Assembly: GCF_001625565.1 (NCBI RefSeq)
Contig: NZ_AUXS01000002.1
Location: forward strand, 1 to 64,000
Length of the DNA stretch: 64,000 nucleotides
Origin: Pseudoalteromonas luteoviolacea NCIMB 1944
GTDB lineage: Bacteria > Pseudomonadota > Gammaproteobacteria > Enterobacterales > Alteromonadaceae
Direction of reading: 5' to 3'
The first letter of the stretch is position 1. Every line of letters starts with the position of its first letter. A program made the position numbers and the translations under genes. Positions 46,052-55,076 of the stretch are shown piece by piece. A model generated the notes under the pieces. The model saw only the letters and a program-made list of their open reading frames with translations. It did no database searches and was not told where the DNA came from.

Positions 46052-47179
46052 TTAATATTCTACAGACATGGGAAGTAACTGGAGGAGGCTATCATCAGTG
46101 CCCTCTAAAGCACTAAAGTTTATGTTTTCAATGATATTTGCGTTTAAATATTCGGACAGTGAGATCCCCTGACGAGTTGCATCTTGAAAACTCCCATATC
46201 GATTTGTTTGGACCGCAAAATTCATGGACCAGATTGCGTGAGTTGCTCGTTTATATGATGCTCCTTGTTGAAAAGTTGCGTGTTGCCAAGGGATTTCCCA
46301 CTGAACTTTAGTTTGGTATTGGTTTGTGAAAGCGTTTTTGCTGTGTGTAAGAGTAAAGAAGTTTGACAGGAATGCTTTTGCATTAGAGCGATCTTTACCT
46401 AAACCAAATAGGTCATTATCAAGCCATACTTCAAAGTCTGTTGGAAGTACCTTATTTATACTGGTTAGGTCCTCGCGAAACTTAAGCTCATTGATGTATG
46501 CGTTAACTGTAAACTCACCTTTAAAAGGCAGTGCAAACTGCAAAGGACCGTCTTTGTCAAAGTTAGGGTAGTTGAGGTAACTATAGTCGCAGCGAATACT
46601 ATCGTGGTTCATACAGTATTTTATTACGCCATCTAAAAGCCCATATTCATTCCCTTTTAAATCGATTGGTTGCTGAACTACAAGGCTGTAATCTTGGTTA
46701 TCAGTTACGCTTTCCAGTAGCTCTAATAGTGCCTGTCTATTGTATCTGAGTGAGTTTAGGCGGTAGCCTGGTATTGAGTCCATGGAAATTAAAGAAATTT
46801 CAATGAAATCCGAGTGCTGAACTTTCTCAAGGGCTTCGGAAAGTGGGATGGTTGCTTTTAACGTTGTCTGGCTATGTGTTCTTGGAAATGTTTCGTTGTA
46901 AGCGAGAAGCCCTACCGGTGAAGCTTCAATGTCAAAGTACAAGTACTGAAGACCTTTTGGGGCCGCTACAGTTGCTGACAAATGAGGTTCACCATTTATT
47001 TCTTCGATATTAAACCCTAAAAACCTAGTCTCAGGGGCGCTATCTGCTACTTGGCCTGTTATAGCTTCATCTTCCCAAGCGTGGTTTTCGTTATGGCTGC
47101 GTGCCTCAAAAGGGGCTGATAATACACTGTTTGAACTGATGGCTACGGACATTAAAAACAGACACTTTATTAATTTCAT
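46052..47179 (-). CDS. Secreted protein of unknown function
   Basis: About 375 residues from the ATG at 47179, chosen because AAGGAA lies 7 bases upstream and the signal peptide (MKLIKCLFLMSVAISSNSVLSA) begins there. The mature protein is rich in aromatic residues and beta-strand-like stretches. I see no catalytic motif and no membrane anchor. Two segments (IKYCMNHDSIRCDYSYLNY) carry cysteines that could form a disulfide. No family recognised. It is upstream of the SOS operon but transcribed away from it. Confidence 0.55.
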   Translation of the reverse strand: MKLIKCLFLMSVAISSNSVLSAPFEARSHNENHAWEDEAITGQVADSAPETRFLGFNIEEINGEPHLSATVAAPKGLQYLYFDIEASPVGLLAYNETFPRTHSQTTLKATIPLSEALEKVQHSDFIEISLISMDSIPGYRLNSLRYNRQALLELLESVTDNQDYSLVVQQPIDLKGNEYGLLDGVIKYCMNHDSIRCDYSYLNYPNFDKDGPLQFALPFKGEFTVNAYINELKFREDLTSINKVLPTDFEVWLDNDLFGLGKDRSNAKAFLSNFFTLTHSKNAFTNQYQTKVQWEIPWQHATFQQGASYKRATHAIWSMNFAVQTNRYGSFQDATRQGISLSEYLNANIIENINFSALEGTDDSLLQLLPMSVEY

Positions 47180-47550
47180 TATCTTTTCCTTAGTTAATTC
47201 GTTGATAAAGGTCCACATTACAAACTGCCTTTATGGCTTTGCGTGGAATAAGTGGTGATGGGTTTTCTAAACTTCTGATTTGTATTGCTTTATAATTTCA
47301 CATATCAATATCTTTGAATGTATAGGCCTTTTTTGTGACCCCTCTTTGACCCCTCAATAATGGGGTCATTAAAGGTAGTTAAAATCTTAAACTAAAGCAC
47401 TAAGCATTTTCGGTTGCTAACTTACTATTTGAGCAACTACTTTTCAATTATGAATATAAAATTTTAATTAACTGTTAAATGTAACTATTAAACTTGATCC
47501 TTAAAGCTCTCCCAATCTATACTGTATATGTATACAGTATAGGTTGACGT
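47180..47550. other. Divergent promoter region with inverted repeat and LexA box
   Basis: The 371-bp gap between two divergent genes. It contains TGACCCC (47347-47353) and GGGGTCA (47362-47368), a 7-bp inverted repeat that could be an operator or a hairpin, with a further TGACCCC just before it. The LexA box is listed separately. No gene seen. Confidence 0.5.
47522..47537 (+). promoter_or_regulatory. LexA (SOS) box
   Basis: CTGTATATGTATACAG matches the gammaproteobacterial CTG-N10-CAG consensus and is almost fully palindromic. It lies 13 bp before the umuD-like start codon, where LexA would block transcription of the umuDC operon until DNA damage. Confidence 0.93.
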
Positions 47551-47964
47551 ATGAAAGTAATACCAATTAAGGCACAAGCTGGGATCACAGGATTTGAATC
47601 TCCCGCGGCCGAATACAGAGAACTAGGACTGTCTTTAGATCAATTATTAGTGCGACACCCAAATGCAACGTTTATCGGACTAGCGTCAGGCGACTCAATG
47701 CAAGGTGTTGGGATTTTTGACGGCGATCTACTTGTTGTAGATAGAGCTGTCCAGCCGCAGCAGAACGATGTGATAGTTGCGAATTTTAATAATGAGTTTG
47801 TATGTAAACTTATAGATATGGAGAACAGGCTATTACGCTCTGCATCTCCCATATATTCTCCAGTCCGAATTAGTGATTGCGATAATTTCCAATTAGAGGG
47901 TGTTGTCATTGGTTCAGTGCGTATGCACCGTTCAAATTCGGAATTGACTAAATGTATGCACTAG
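47551..47964 (+). CDS. umuD: UmuD-like SOS mutagenesis protein (S24 peptidase)
   Basis: A 137-residue UmuD/LexA-type protein. The self-cleavage site is A10-G11, followed by FESPAAEY; the catalytic Ser49 lies in SGDSM and Lys86 in NNEFVCKL. The arm before the cut is only 10 residues, against 24 in E. coli UmuD. After RecA-stimulated cleavage, UmuD' partners UmuC to form polymerase V. Regulated by the LexA box just upstream. Its last codons overlap the umuC start by 13 bases. Confidence 0.93.
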   Translation: MKVIPIKAQAGITGFESPAAEYRELGLSLDQLLVRHPNATFIGLASGDSMQGVGIFDGDLLVVDRAVQPQQNDVIVANFNNEFVCKLIDMENRLLRSASPIYSPVRISDCDNFQLEGVVIGSVRMHRSNSELTKCMH

Positions 47965-49208
47965 TAGATGCGACATCGTTTTATGCGTCTGCGGAGAAAG
48001 TATTCGATCCAAGCATACGCAAAAAGCCCGTTGTTGTTTTATCGAATAATGATGGGTGTATTGTGGCTGCATCGCCAGAGGCCCGGCGTTTAGGCGTTCC
48101 AAAGTTTGAGCCATACTTTAAATTCAAAGATGCACTTGTAAAGCACGGTGTAGTGATCAAATCATCTAATTATGAGCTCTATGCTGACCTGTCAGACAAG
48201 ATGATGAACGTCATTAATCAATTTAGCGACAACCACTATATCTACTCTATCGATGAGTCATTCCTAAAGTTTGACGGGTATTCTGACGTTGTTTCATCTT
48301 GGTATGACTATGGTCATTTGATACGCCGTTCCGTTTGGCGAAATACTAAATTGCCCGTAGGAGTTGGCTTTGGCCTAACCCCAACGCTTGCAAAAGCAGC
48401 AAATCACGCAGCTAAAAAGTTTCCAGGTGCAACAGGTGTTGCAGTAATCGATAACGAGCAAAGTCGCAGACAGATACTTTCTAAAATTAGCGTAGGCGAT
48501 GTTTGGGGAATTGGCCGCAGACTAACAAAGAAGCTTCAGCTATTCGGCATTGAAACAGCGCTCGATTTAGCAAAACAAAACCCACGACTGATGCGCCAAC
48601 AATTCAGCGTTGTGCTCGAGCGTACTATCGCAGAGTTAAATGGTGAGGAATGTCTATCTTGGAGCGAGGTAAAGCAACGAAAGAAGGAGGTCTATAGTAC
48701 CCGAAGCTTTGGTGAGCGCGTTACTGACCCAATTTCCCTTAAAGCTTCGCTCGCTTCACACTGCTCTATCGTTACCAAAAAGCTACGCAAGCAAAAATCA
48801 CTGGCAAAACGCATTGTGATATTTGCCCATAGTTCACCACACGAAAATGACTATTTCAAAAAGTCATTTATTAAAGAGCTTCCCGTATCAAGTAATGATG
48901 CTACGGTGTTTGCCAATGCTGTTGAGAGCATATTTAGTCAATTATATAAACCGGGTGTACGGTACTACAAAGCTGGCATAGGTGCTATTGAGCTAGAAGA
49001 TGATGTATTTCAGCAATCTGATATGTTTAATCAATCTCAAGACAAGCCGGAATTAATGAGATGCTTAGATGAAATAAACAATAGGTATGGCTCTGCTGCT
49101 GCGCGTATTGGGTCTGAGTTGCAAACCCAAAAATGGGAAATGCGCAGAGAGTTTTTGTCTCCACGCTATACGACAAGGTGGCCGGATATTCCTGTAATTA
49201 AATGCTGA
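47952..49208 (+). CDS. umuC: UmuC-like Y-family DNA polymerase
   Basis: A 418-residue polymerase of normal UmuC length. Opening YALVDATSFYASAEKVFDP and VVVLSNNDGCIVAASPEAR contain the conserved palm residues, YSIDESFL the catalytic acidic pair, and GVGFGLTPTLAKAANHAAK and GDVWGIGRR the little-finger/HhH region. It performs translesion synthesis with UmuD' during the SOS response. Co-transcribed with umuD under LexA control. Confidence 0.95.
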   Translation: MYALVDATSFYASAEKVFDPSIRKKPVVVLSNNDGCIVAASPEARRLGVPKFEPYFKFKDALVKHGVVIKSSNYELYADLSDKMMNVINQFSDNHYIYSIDESFLKFDGYSDVVSSWYDYGHLIRRSVWRNTKLPVGVGFGLTPTLAKAANHAAKKFPGATGVAVIDNEQSRRQILSKISVGDVWGIGRRLTKKLQLFGIETALDLAKQNPRLMRQQFSVVLERTIAELNGEECLSWSEVKQRKKEVYSTRSFGERVTDPISLKASLASHCSIVTKKLRKQKSLAKRIVIFAHSSPHENDYFKKSFIKELPVSSNDATVFANAVESIFSQLYKPGVRYYKAGIGAIELEDDVFQQSDMFNQSQDKPELMRCLDEINNRYGSAAARIGSELQTQKWEMRREFLSPRYTTRWPDIPVIKC

Positions 49209-49439
49209 GTTTTTATCCACAGATTTTGTGTGTAGAGTGTGTTTAACCCTGGTTGGTCAACAAGCAATATTCCAACACAACCAAGTAACAAGGAGCCTCT
49301 ACCTTTCGTTGTTTTATTATACTGTGCTGGAACAACGGCCAATTAGAAAAAGTTTCCCACTACAAATCACAAATCCTGCAATGACTCGTCACTATTGATA
49401 TTAACTTGATTGGTAAATAAATTGATGGTGATTTAGATT

Positions 49440-49781
49440 ATGCAAACCACACAACCTCTCCGTTCAAAAAACACGGCCTCTAGTAGAGGGGTCGATAAAA
49501 ACATTAGAAACACTACAACCCACAAGGATGGCCTAGAAAAACTGTATACGGAAAGGTCCAATCTTGATGCTGACAATGAGTTTGCATCAACAGCTAAATC
49601 GATTTACGCGGGTAATAAAGCGATTTTTGGTGACTTGGTGGAGTTGTATAGACCAAAAGCTGTAGAAATAAAAGAAGGGGATTCAGAACAAGTTAAAGCC
49701 CAAAAAAACCTTTTATTGGCAGTAAATGCTCCTTCCCGCCTTGGACCCACGCGGGTCAAATCATACAAAAAAATCAGATAA
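49440..49781 (+). CDS. Hypothetical protein, probably the front half of a disrupted gene
   Basis: A 113-residue frame without signal peptide. It ends at a TAA just after a run of seven A (about 49766-49773). If one A in the run is skipped, the frame continues (KKSDKWEKEKPLIDLVKTLAK) to a TAA at 49831, after which the same frame goes on (KYNVVFDYEL) into the next open reading frame. This suggests one ancestral gene broken by a frameshift and a stop. No family recognised for the front part. Confidence 0.45.
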   Translation: MQTTQPLRSKNTASSRGVDKNIRNTTTHKDGLEKLYTERSNLDADNEFASTAKSIYAGNKAIFGDLVELYRPKAVEIKEGDSEQVKAQKNLLLAVNAPSRLGPTRVKSYKKIR

Positions 49782-49845
49782 ATGGGAAAAAGAAAAGCCA
49801 CTAATTGATTTAGTTAAAACTTTAGCCAAATAAAAGTACAATGTT

Positions 49846-50310
49846 GTGTTTGATTATGAGCTTGCGAATCCTTTCCTTAATAAATCTCCGGCACATACAG
49901 CTCTAAAAAAAGATAAAATAAGCCACACACTCTTTAAAAATCAATATAGTTACTCACCCATGAGTAAGTCTGAAAAGCTTGTAGTGCTAATGCATGAAGT
50001 AGACCACATGAAAAGGAAAAATAAAGCCTATGATCAAGGTAAGGATAGTTATTTTGGTGATAGTGAGTTTGGTAAAGCGCGAGAAGAATTTGAAGCAACA
50101 AGAACTGAATTGAATAACTTAAGAACATTAAAAACCAAAGGAGGTGTTTTTGTAAATCAGCAGTATTCGCTAGGAAAGTTAATAGAGCATGCAAACACAG
50201 CCAATAAAAATGCTAAACCTGAGGATAAAAATCTGGTTAAGGAAATGGAAGAAACAGTAGCGAGTGAAACACGGAAAACCAGAGAGTTTTATGATGGAAA
50301 TCTCCCTTAA
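49846..50310 (+). CDS. HExxH-motif protein, possible metallopeptidase or toxin-like fragment
   Basis: A 154-residue frame with GTG start. It contains LVVLMHEVDHMKRK, an HExxH zinc-binding motif in a helix, preceded by a beta-like stretch (HTLFKNQYSYSPMSKSEK), as in many metallopeptidase toxin domains. A Gly- and Asp-rich segment follows, with no obvious third zinc ligand. Without a ribosome site and with its frame continuing upstream across a stop, it is more likely the back half of the disrupted gene at 49440 than an independent gene. Zinc binding is inferred from the motif only. Confidence 0.45.
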   Translation: MFDYELANPFLNKSPAHTALKKDKISHTLFKNQYSYSPMSKSEKLVVLMHEVDHMKRKNKAYDQGKDSYFGDSEFGKAREEFEATRTELNNLRTLKTKGGVFVNQQYSLGKLIEHANTANKNAKPEDKNLVKEMEETVASETRKTREFYDGNLP

Positions 50311-50414
50311 TAAATAGCTTTGCCTCCTTTTAATTGGCCTATTTTAAGCGGGGTTCAAGCTAATTTGGCCACCGTTTCATTGAAACAATCTAAGGCACTA
50401 AATACGCCTTTGAT

Positions 50415-50826
50415 TTAAATTACTTTAAGTGGATCGGGAATGCTACCCGGCCCAGAACCGCACAAGCTAATAACAATTTGGACTTTATTCAACCTTGATA
50501 ATTGCCTTTGAATCATAGATAGAGCTGTTTTACTCTTTATCTTATGACCTTCATTCTCAGAAATATCCTGAAGCCTTTTTATTATCTCCCAGCTCTCGCG
50601 CACGCTTATAACTACCATATGCTTGGTTAGGTGCATCAAGTTCCTCGCAAAAGTCATCTGCAAACTTGGTACTGGATTTAGGGCTGCTACCTTGGTAATC
50701 AGCTTTGATCACTGGATACTGGCTTAAGGGAGTATCGGCATTAGTTACAGCCATAATTTGCCGAGCGAGCATATAACTCGCACCTAATACATAACTGACT
50801 ATGTGTAAGACTAGAGTGTAAAGCAT
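50415..50826 (-). pseudogene. Frameshifted remnant of unknown gene
   Basis: Two overlapping minus-strand frames fit together as one protein: the first (start 50826) reads STKFADDFCEELDAPNQAYG... and ends in a stop near 50557, and the second continues in another frame with KSKTALSMIQRQLSRLNKVQ to 50415. A single-base shift near 50560 would join them. The joined piece is helical and resembles the charged tails of large phage or mobile-element proteins, but no family is certain. No ribosome site was found for either frame. Confidence 0.4.
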
Positions 50827-50948
50827 CTAGATAACATTAATTGTTAGTGATGATACACGAATTTTTAAATTGGAAACTGGTGTTGATTATATTGATAGGT
50901 GCTATTCGATAAAGATAAGACTTATATGGGGAAACAAAGTAATTATAA

Positions 50949-50969
50949 GGAGGCGACAAAAACGCCTCC
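50949..50969 (-). terminator. Hairpin downstream of RiPP-like precursor 1
   Basis: GGAGGCG (50949-50955) and CGCCTCC (50963-50969) form a 7-bp stem; a second hairpin (ATGCCTG 50972-50978, CAGGCAT 50986-50992) lies beside it. Both follow the precursor gene on the minus strand. Confidence 0.6.
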
Positions 50970-51013
50970 CAATGCCTGAAAATAACAGGCATATTTAAAG
51001 TATTCGTACTTTA

Positions 51014-51196
51014 TTAAAAAGTAACTGGTACACCACCACTTGTAACTGTTTCTGATGGTTGGTCATCAATAATACAAGCTGGGCCACCAGAACATGCACC
51101 ACGACCACCACCAACATTAGGTGTCATTGCTTTATTAAGCATGTTTTTTGTTTCAGATAGGTTTTTGATTTTTTTCTTCATTATTTTTAGTTTCAT
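51014..51196 (-). CDS. RiPP-like precursor peptide 1
   Basis: A 60-residue peptide with AAGGAAG 6 bases before the ATG. The N-terminal part is lysine-rich (MKLKIMKKKIKNLSETK), followed by TPNVGGG and a C-terminal part with C35 and C41, several Ser/Thr and Gly-rich stretches. It shares the leader pattern M-K-L, L-S-x-x-K and T-P-N-[VI]-G-G with the peptide at 52051-52209, while the parts after the glycines are unrelated. That is how ribosomally made, modified peptides look: a conserved leader and a variable core. No modifying enzyme or exporter is in the window. The type (lanthipeptide, thioether, bacteriocin) cannot be decided. Confidence 0.65.
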   Translation of the reverse strand: MKLKIMKKKIKNLSETKNMLNKAMTPNVGGGRGACSGGPACIIDDQPSETVTSGGVPVTF

Positions 51197-52009
51197 AACG
51201 TTCTTCCTTTAATAAAACACTTGTTTTTTAATCTGGTTTTGAATTTAACATGATTATTTATAATTGCAATGGTTTATCTTGCGATTTATGAAATTAATAT
51301 ATGTTTGGTTGGTTTTTGATCAGTTTGTATGTGGTGTTGTTTGTTTTTAAAATTCATTTAATATTAGTTGTTTGCATGGCTTTATGTTGATCGGTTTGAA
51401 CAGTTTGGTGTTTAGAGTTGAACGTGTAGTGTTGTGCTAAAAGCAATATAATTTTGTAAAAAATGAATTTCAAACCATTATAAAAATGTAGTGGATAATT
51501 GGTACTTTAAAATAGTTTACATTTTCATGGTTAGATCTTTTAAGTGGGTAGCTTGCAAATTATGCTTTAAACAAACTTTAGGTAGGTATTAAACGTGTTT
51601 TTAAATAAAGGTAGGCTGAAGAATATGGCCTATCAAATATTGAAGCCTTTTAGAGTATTGTCTGTTTTTTATAACATCTGGATTGGCTATGTGTTAGCTA
51701 AAGTGCGTTTGTCACAATAATGAGGTTTCGATTTGTGGGTTTATAATGTGCTTGCAAGTGCGTTAGGTTTACTCCGGGTTAAATATAGAAAGTATCCTAA
51801 TTGATTGGATGCAATAAGTAAAACACGCCAAGAGGTTTTACTTTAGGCTTTCCATAGGCTGCACAGCTTCCTCAATGCTCTTAATTTACAAAAAATCTAA
51901 ATTAGAATGATGTTTAAATTGGCAAGTCCATAATCGATGTGGTTTAGCAGGCACACGAAAAGTTAATGTTGCGCTATTTCCTTTTATGGTTCAAAACAAG
52001 ATTAGATAA
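51197..52009. other. AT-rich region between the two precursor genes
   Basis: About 800 bp of very AT-rich DNA. It should hold the promoter of precursor 1. I checked it for a third peptide with the MKL...TPNxGG pattern on either strand and found none. No repeat or mobile-element end recognised. Confidence 0.45.
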
Positions 52010-52029
52010 AGAGGTGCTAATACACCTCT
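52010..52029 (-). terminator. Hairpin downstream of RiPP-like precursor 2
   Basis: AGAGGTG (52010-52016) and CACCTCT (52023-52029) around a 6-nt loop, 22 bp past the precursor 2 stop. It resembles the hairpin behind precursor 1 in position and sequence style. Confidence 0.6.
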
Positions 52030-52050
52030 CCAATCTCTTTTATGTGGCTA

Positions 52051-52209
52051 TTAGCACATACAAGCGTAGAATCTATTACCAGTTTCAGATTCTGCCGGGC
52101 GACATCTGTAAGTGCTACCAGCTCCACCAATGTTTGGTGTTGCGTTATTGTCTAGAGTTTTCTCATTGCTTAATTGCTTAAGTTTTTGTTTTTTTAATGC
52201 AAGTTTCAT
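52051..52209 (-). CDS. RiPP-like precursor peptide 2
   Basis: A 52-residue peptide found by reading the minus strand by eye. ATG at 52209 with AGGA 8 bases upstream, stop at 52051-52053. The leader (MKLALKKQKLKQLSNEKTL) and TPNIGGAG match precursor 1. The core carries C36, C50 and C52 with Ser, Thr and Arg (YRCRPAESETG, then YACMC), quite unlike the core of precursor 1. Conservation of the leader with loss of core similarity supports shared processing at the Gly-Gly site. Product and target unknown. Confidence 0.65.
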   Translation of the reverse strand: MKLALKKQKLKQLSNEKTLDNNATPNIGGAGSTYRCRPAESETGNRFYACMC

Positions 52210-52764
52210 TACTTATTTCCTTATTTTAGCTAGTTTTTAACTTTAAATAACTCGTACAGAGTTGGTCTGCAAAAGCTATTTAACATTAATAGCATCATTG
52301 AGTAACATATTACAAGTTTTAGGGTAGCAAAATTAATTTATGCGGAGAGAACGTTAAAATAAGCGAGTTTAACTAATTGTAATCCCATGTTTTAAATGCT
52401 TATTTATTTCTGGTGGCGGTCTGGGTGTCCGATGCCGTTTAGTAGTTTCTACACAAAAAACGCTATTTCACTACTCTGGCTGGGGGTTTTTCTGGCTATT
52501 TATAAATTTGAGTTATATTAAGGTTAAACCTTATTGCTAAATATGCTGAGTTTAGAAGAAAAATTGTACATGTTGTTGTACATTTTTTCCCGCACTTTGA
52601 TTTTTTACTCTTACACAATGTTGTTTTGTGTTGTTCAGGGCTACAGATGATATTTATCGGACACCACAGGCTGGTTTGATAGCATAATCATGAAGCCCTG
52701 ACTGGGAGTGTACGAGTCTAGCTAAGGTATGTTAACTATTACCGCCTTATATATTTGAAGGGAT
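52210..52764. other. Upstream region of precursor 2
   Basis: About 550 bp without a gene. It contains TTGTACA twice (52564-52570 and 52576-52582), a 12-bp-spaced repeat that could be an operator. The precursor 2 promoter should lie here. Confidence 0.4.
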
Positions 52765-53697
52765 TTATTGGTTTTCCTTCAGTTTCGATAATAGCTTGTC
52801 ATCGAGTTTAATTACTGAGTTAACTTGTGATCCACTCGTGAGCCTCTTAGTTAGCGAGGAGCCGCCTCGATGTATTGAAAATACATCGTAAAAGTCACTT
52901 TCGTTTTGCGATATAAAATAGATGTAATTACTATCTGCTGACCAAGCTGGATCCCAATCTTCTACGTTATTGAATGTAAGGCGTCGTTGGGCAGAACCAT
53001 CTATGTTCATAACGTAAACTTCTTGGTTACCATCTCTATTGGACAAAAACGCAATGTACTTGCCATTAGGTGAAACTGCGGGAGAGCGATTATTTGAATT
53101 TGTATATGTAAGTTGGACCTTATTGTTGCCTTGTATGTCAGCAATGAATAGTTGGCTTTGCTTAGAGTTTGATTGGAATACGATTTTGCCATCAGGTAAA
53201 AAGCTTGCGGCCCTTCCATTTAAGGTGCGGAGTTGGCGTTGATTATTCCCATTTGCATCCATAAGCCATATTTCTTCTTGCCACTGGTCACTTGCATCTT
53301 TATATTCTCGTGAGAAGATGATGCTGCTCCCATCTGGTGACCATGATGGCGCACTATCCCAAACAAACTTCTCTTCAGTAAGCCTTTTTACGTTGGCTCC
53401 GTCTAAACCTACTGTATGAATGGACCATGTTTTGTTGTTATCGTACTTGCTATAGAACGCGATGCTTTTGCCATTCGGTGAAATGGATGGATATCCGTCA
53501 TTATTAGTTAAATCAATCACTTTAAGCCGGTTTTGGCCATATTCGTCACTCAGGAATACAGACCGGTTATTCCCTTCTTTAGCTGAATAGATAAATGAAT
53601 ACCCATGCGGTTCAGCACTTTGATTGACAGCACAGCTACTAAGCAGTACCAAAGTAATAGCAGCCAAGGTTGTTTTACAACAGATATTTTGTGTCAT
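52765..53697 (-). CDS. TolB-like PD40 beta-propeller lipoprotein
   Basis: A 310-residue lipoprotein. Signal and lipobox (VLLSSC). Several PD40 repeats follow, e.g. YPSISPNGKSIAFYSKYD, APSWSPDGSSIIFSREY, SPAVSPNGKYIAFLSNRDG and DPAWSADSNYIYFIS, forming a TolB-type propeller that usually binds proteins or peptides at the outer or inner membrane. No Pal or Tol genes are adjacent, so it is not the classical TolB. GAGGT precedes the ATG. Function unknown. Confidence 0.82.
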   Translation of the reverse strand: MTQNICCKTTLAAITLVLLSSCAVNQSAEPHGYSFIYSAKEGNNRSVFLSDEYGQNRLKVIDLTNNDGYPSISPNGKSIAFYSKYDNNKTWSIHTVGLDGANVKRLTEEKFVWDSAPSWSPDGSSIIFSREYKDASDQWQEEIWLMDANGNNQRQLRTLNGRAASFLPDGKIVFQSNSKQSQLFIADIQGNNKVQLTYTNSNNRSPAVSPNGKYIAFLSNRDGNQEVYVMNIDGSAQRRLTFNNVEDWDPAWSADSNYIYFISQNESDFYDVFSIHRGGSSLTKRLTSGSQVNSVIKLDDKLLSKLKENQ

Positions 53698-53891
53698 GGT
53701 TACCTCGAATTCGTGTGTTTGTTGGTAAAAAACTGTGGAGGTCTTAGGTTATCTGTTGCGACGCTCAAAATGATGACGTGAGATTGACGTACGGTTGATT
53801 TTCAGTTGAATTTTATATAATCATATTAAACAATGGCTTACCGCAATAGTCAGCAACTGCCCTAAGCGTTAAAAGTTTGTTTTGTCTGTAT

Positions 53892-55076
53892 TTAAGTGCC
53901 AATTGCTTTGTTGACGACCGCTAGGATTTCTTTTTTCGTCGATGGTTTTAGAATATATCCGTCGAGACCGTGCTCGGCCCACTTTTTTACTAATTGCTTA
54001 TTTTTGTTCCCTGTTAACGCAATTACTGGTGTCTTGATATTTTTTCCGACGTTTCGAATATGTTTTGTTGTATTTAAGCCGTCTAAATTTGGCAAAAAGA
54101 GATCCATTACAATTAAGTCATACTGAGTACGTTTTATTTTCTTTATGGCGGCGAGTCCGTCATCGACTTGCTCAATTTCATAACCGACTGTGCTTAGCAC
54201 ATCGCTAATCATTTCTCTGTATATATGGTTGTCTTCAACTAGTAAAATAGAATGCTGTTGATTAGCATGGGTATCCAAAAATGCATTGCCACTCGATGAG
54301 TCAACTGAGTTATCCTCACATTTTGTATGGATTGGTTGTTGGAGTTGCTTCATTAAAAGGCTGTTTAAATCTTGCGACTGTTTTAACCCATTCACTAGAT
54401 CTAGGAGTTTGGTTGAAAGGGATGTCTCGAGTGCGTTTAGCAGCGGTTGAATGTGCGAATCATTAATTTCTGAAATGAGTTGTTTGTCGATATTGTCGGG
54501 CATTTGAGACAAAATATCTTGGTTTATGGAGTTCACTTCTTCCTTGCTCTTGCTAATTTCTTCAACAACCGAAGTCTTGTAGCTTAAGCCTAATTCAATC
54601 AACGAATTAAGCTCATCATTTTGATCTTTGACTATTTTGTCTAAAGACTCGATGTAGGAGTCAGTATTAGTAAATTGTTTTAGTCCCTCATAGACAATGA
54701 GTTGTAATCTAAATTTTTCATATAGAGGTTGGTATACAAAGTAGCTATCAAATAAATTCTTCAAGCAGCATTTAAATGCCAAACCAGACTCTCGGTTACT
54801 GCACAAAAGGACACTATAGTGATTTTTGACTAATCTATTCTCTTTTATCAGTAGGTTATATAAACAAATACTCTTTTTTACGTCAGACAAAGCAAAAAGA
54901 ATAACTTTAGGTGCTAGTTGCTCAATGTCATCTAACGCAGTTTTTCTTACGACCAAGCAACGAAAATCCTCGGTTTGCTCTGCAATGAGCTCTGTAATGC
55001 CTTGAACATCATCTTCTCGATGTGTCAGTACAAGTACTGCCGGGTGGCGTTTTGCAATGCGATTAATGCTGGTCAT
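53892..55076 (-). CDS. Response regulator with C-terminal receiver and N-terminal receiver-like domain
   Basis: A 394-residue protein. Residues about 270-392 form a complete receiver: HSILLVEDNHIYREMI, phospho-acceptor Asp in LIVMDLFLPNLDG, switch Thr in IALTGN, and the Lys of YILKPS. The first ~125 residues look like a degenerate receiver (AVLVLTHREDD at the start, KVILFALSDVKK where the acceptor would be). A helical middle (about 130-265) links the two. No DNA-binding domain, so it may signal through protein contacts. GGAG lies before the ATG, inside the end of the Hpt gene; the three genes form one phosphorelay operon. Confidence 0.82.
   Translation of the reverse strand: MTSINRIAKRHPAVLVLTHREDDVQGITELIAEQTEDFRCLVVRKTALDDIEQLAPKVILFALSDVKKSICLYNLLIKENRLVKNHYSVLLCSNRESGLAFKCCLKNLFDSYFVYQPLYEKFRLQLIVYEGLKQFTNTDSYIESLDKIVKDQNDELNSLIELGLSYKTSVVEEISKSKEEVNSINQDILSQMPDNIDKQLISEINDSHIQPLLNALETSLSTKLLDLVNGLKQSQDLNSLLMKQLQQPIHTKCEDNSVDSSSGNAFLDTHANQQHSILLVEDNHIYREMISDVLSTVGYEIEQVDDGLAAIKKIKRTQYDLIVMDLFLPNLDGLNTTKHIRNVGKNIKTPVIALTGNKNKQLVKKWAEHGLDGYILKPSTKKEILAVVNKAIGT

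Noticed and set aside
51966..52181. 71-residue plus-strand frame opposite precursor 2
   Set aside because: Antisense to the short precursor gene, no ribosome site, and it reads through the hairpin behind the precursor.
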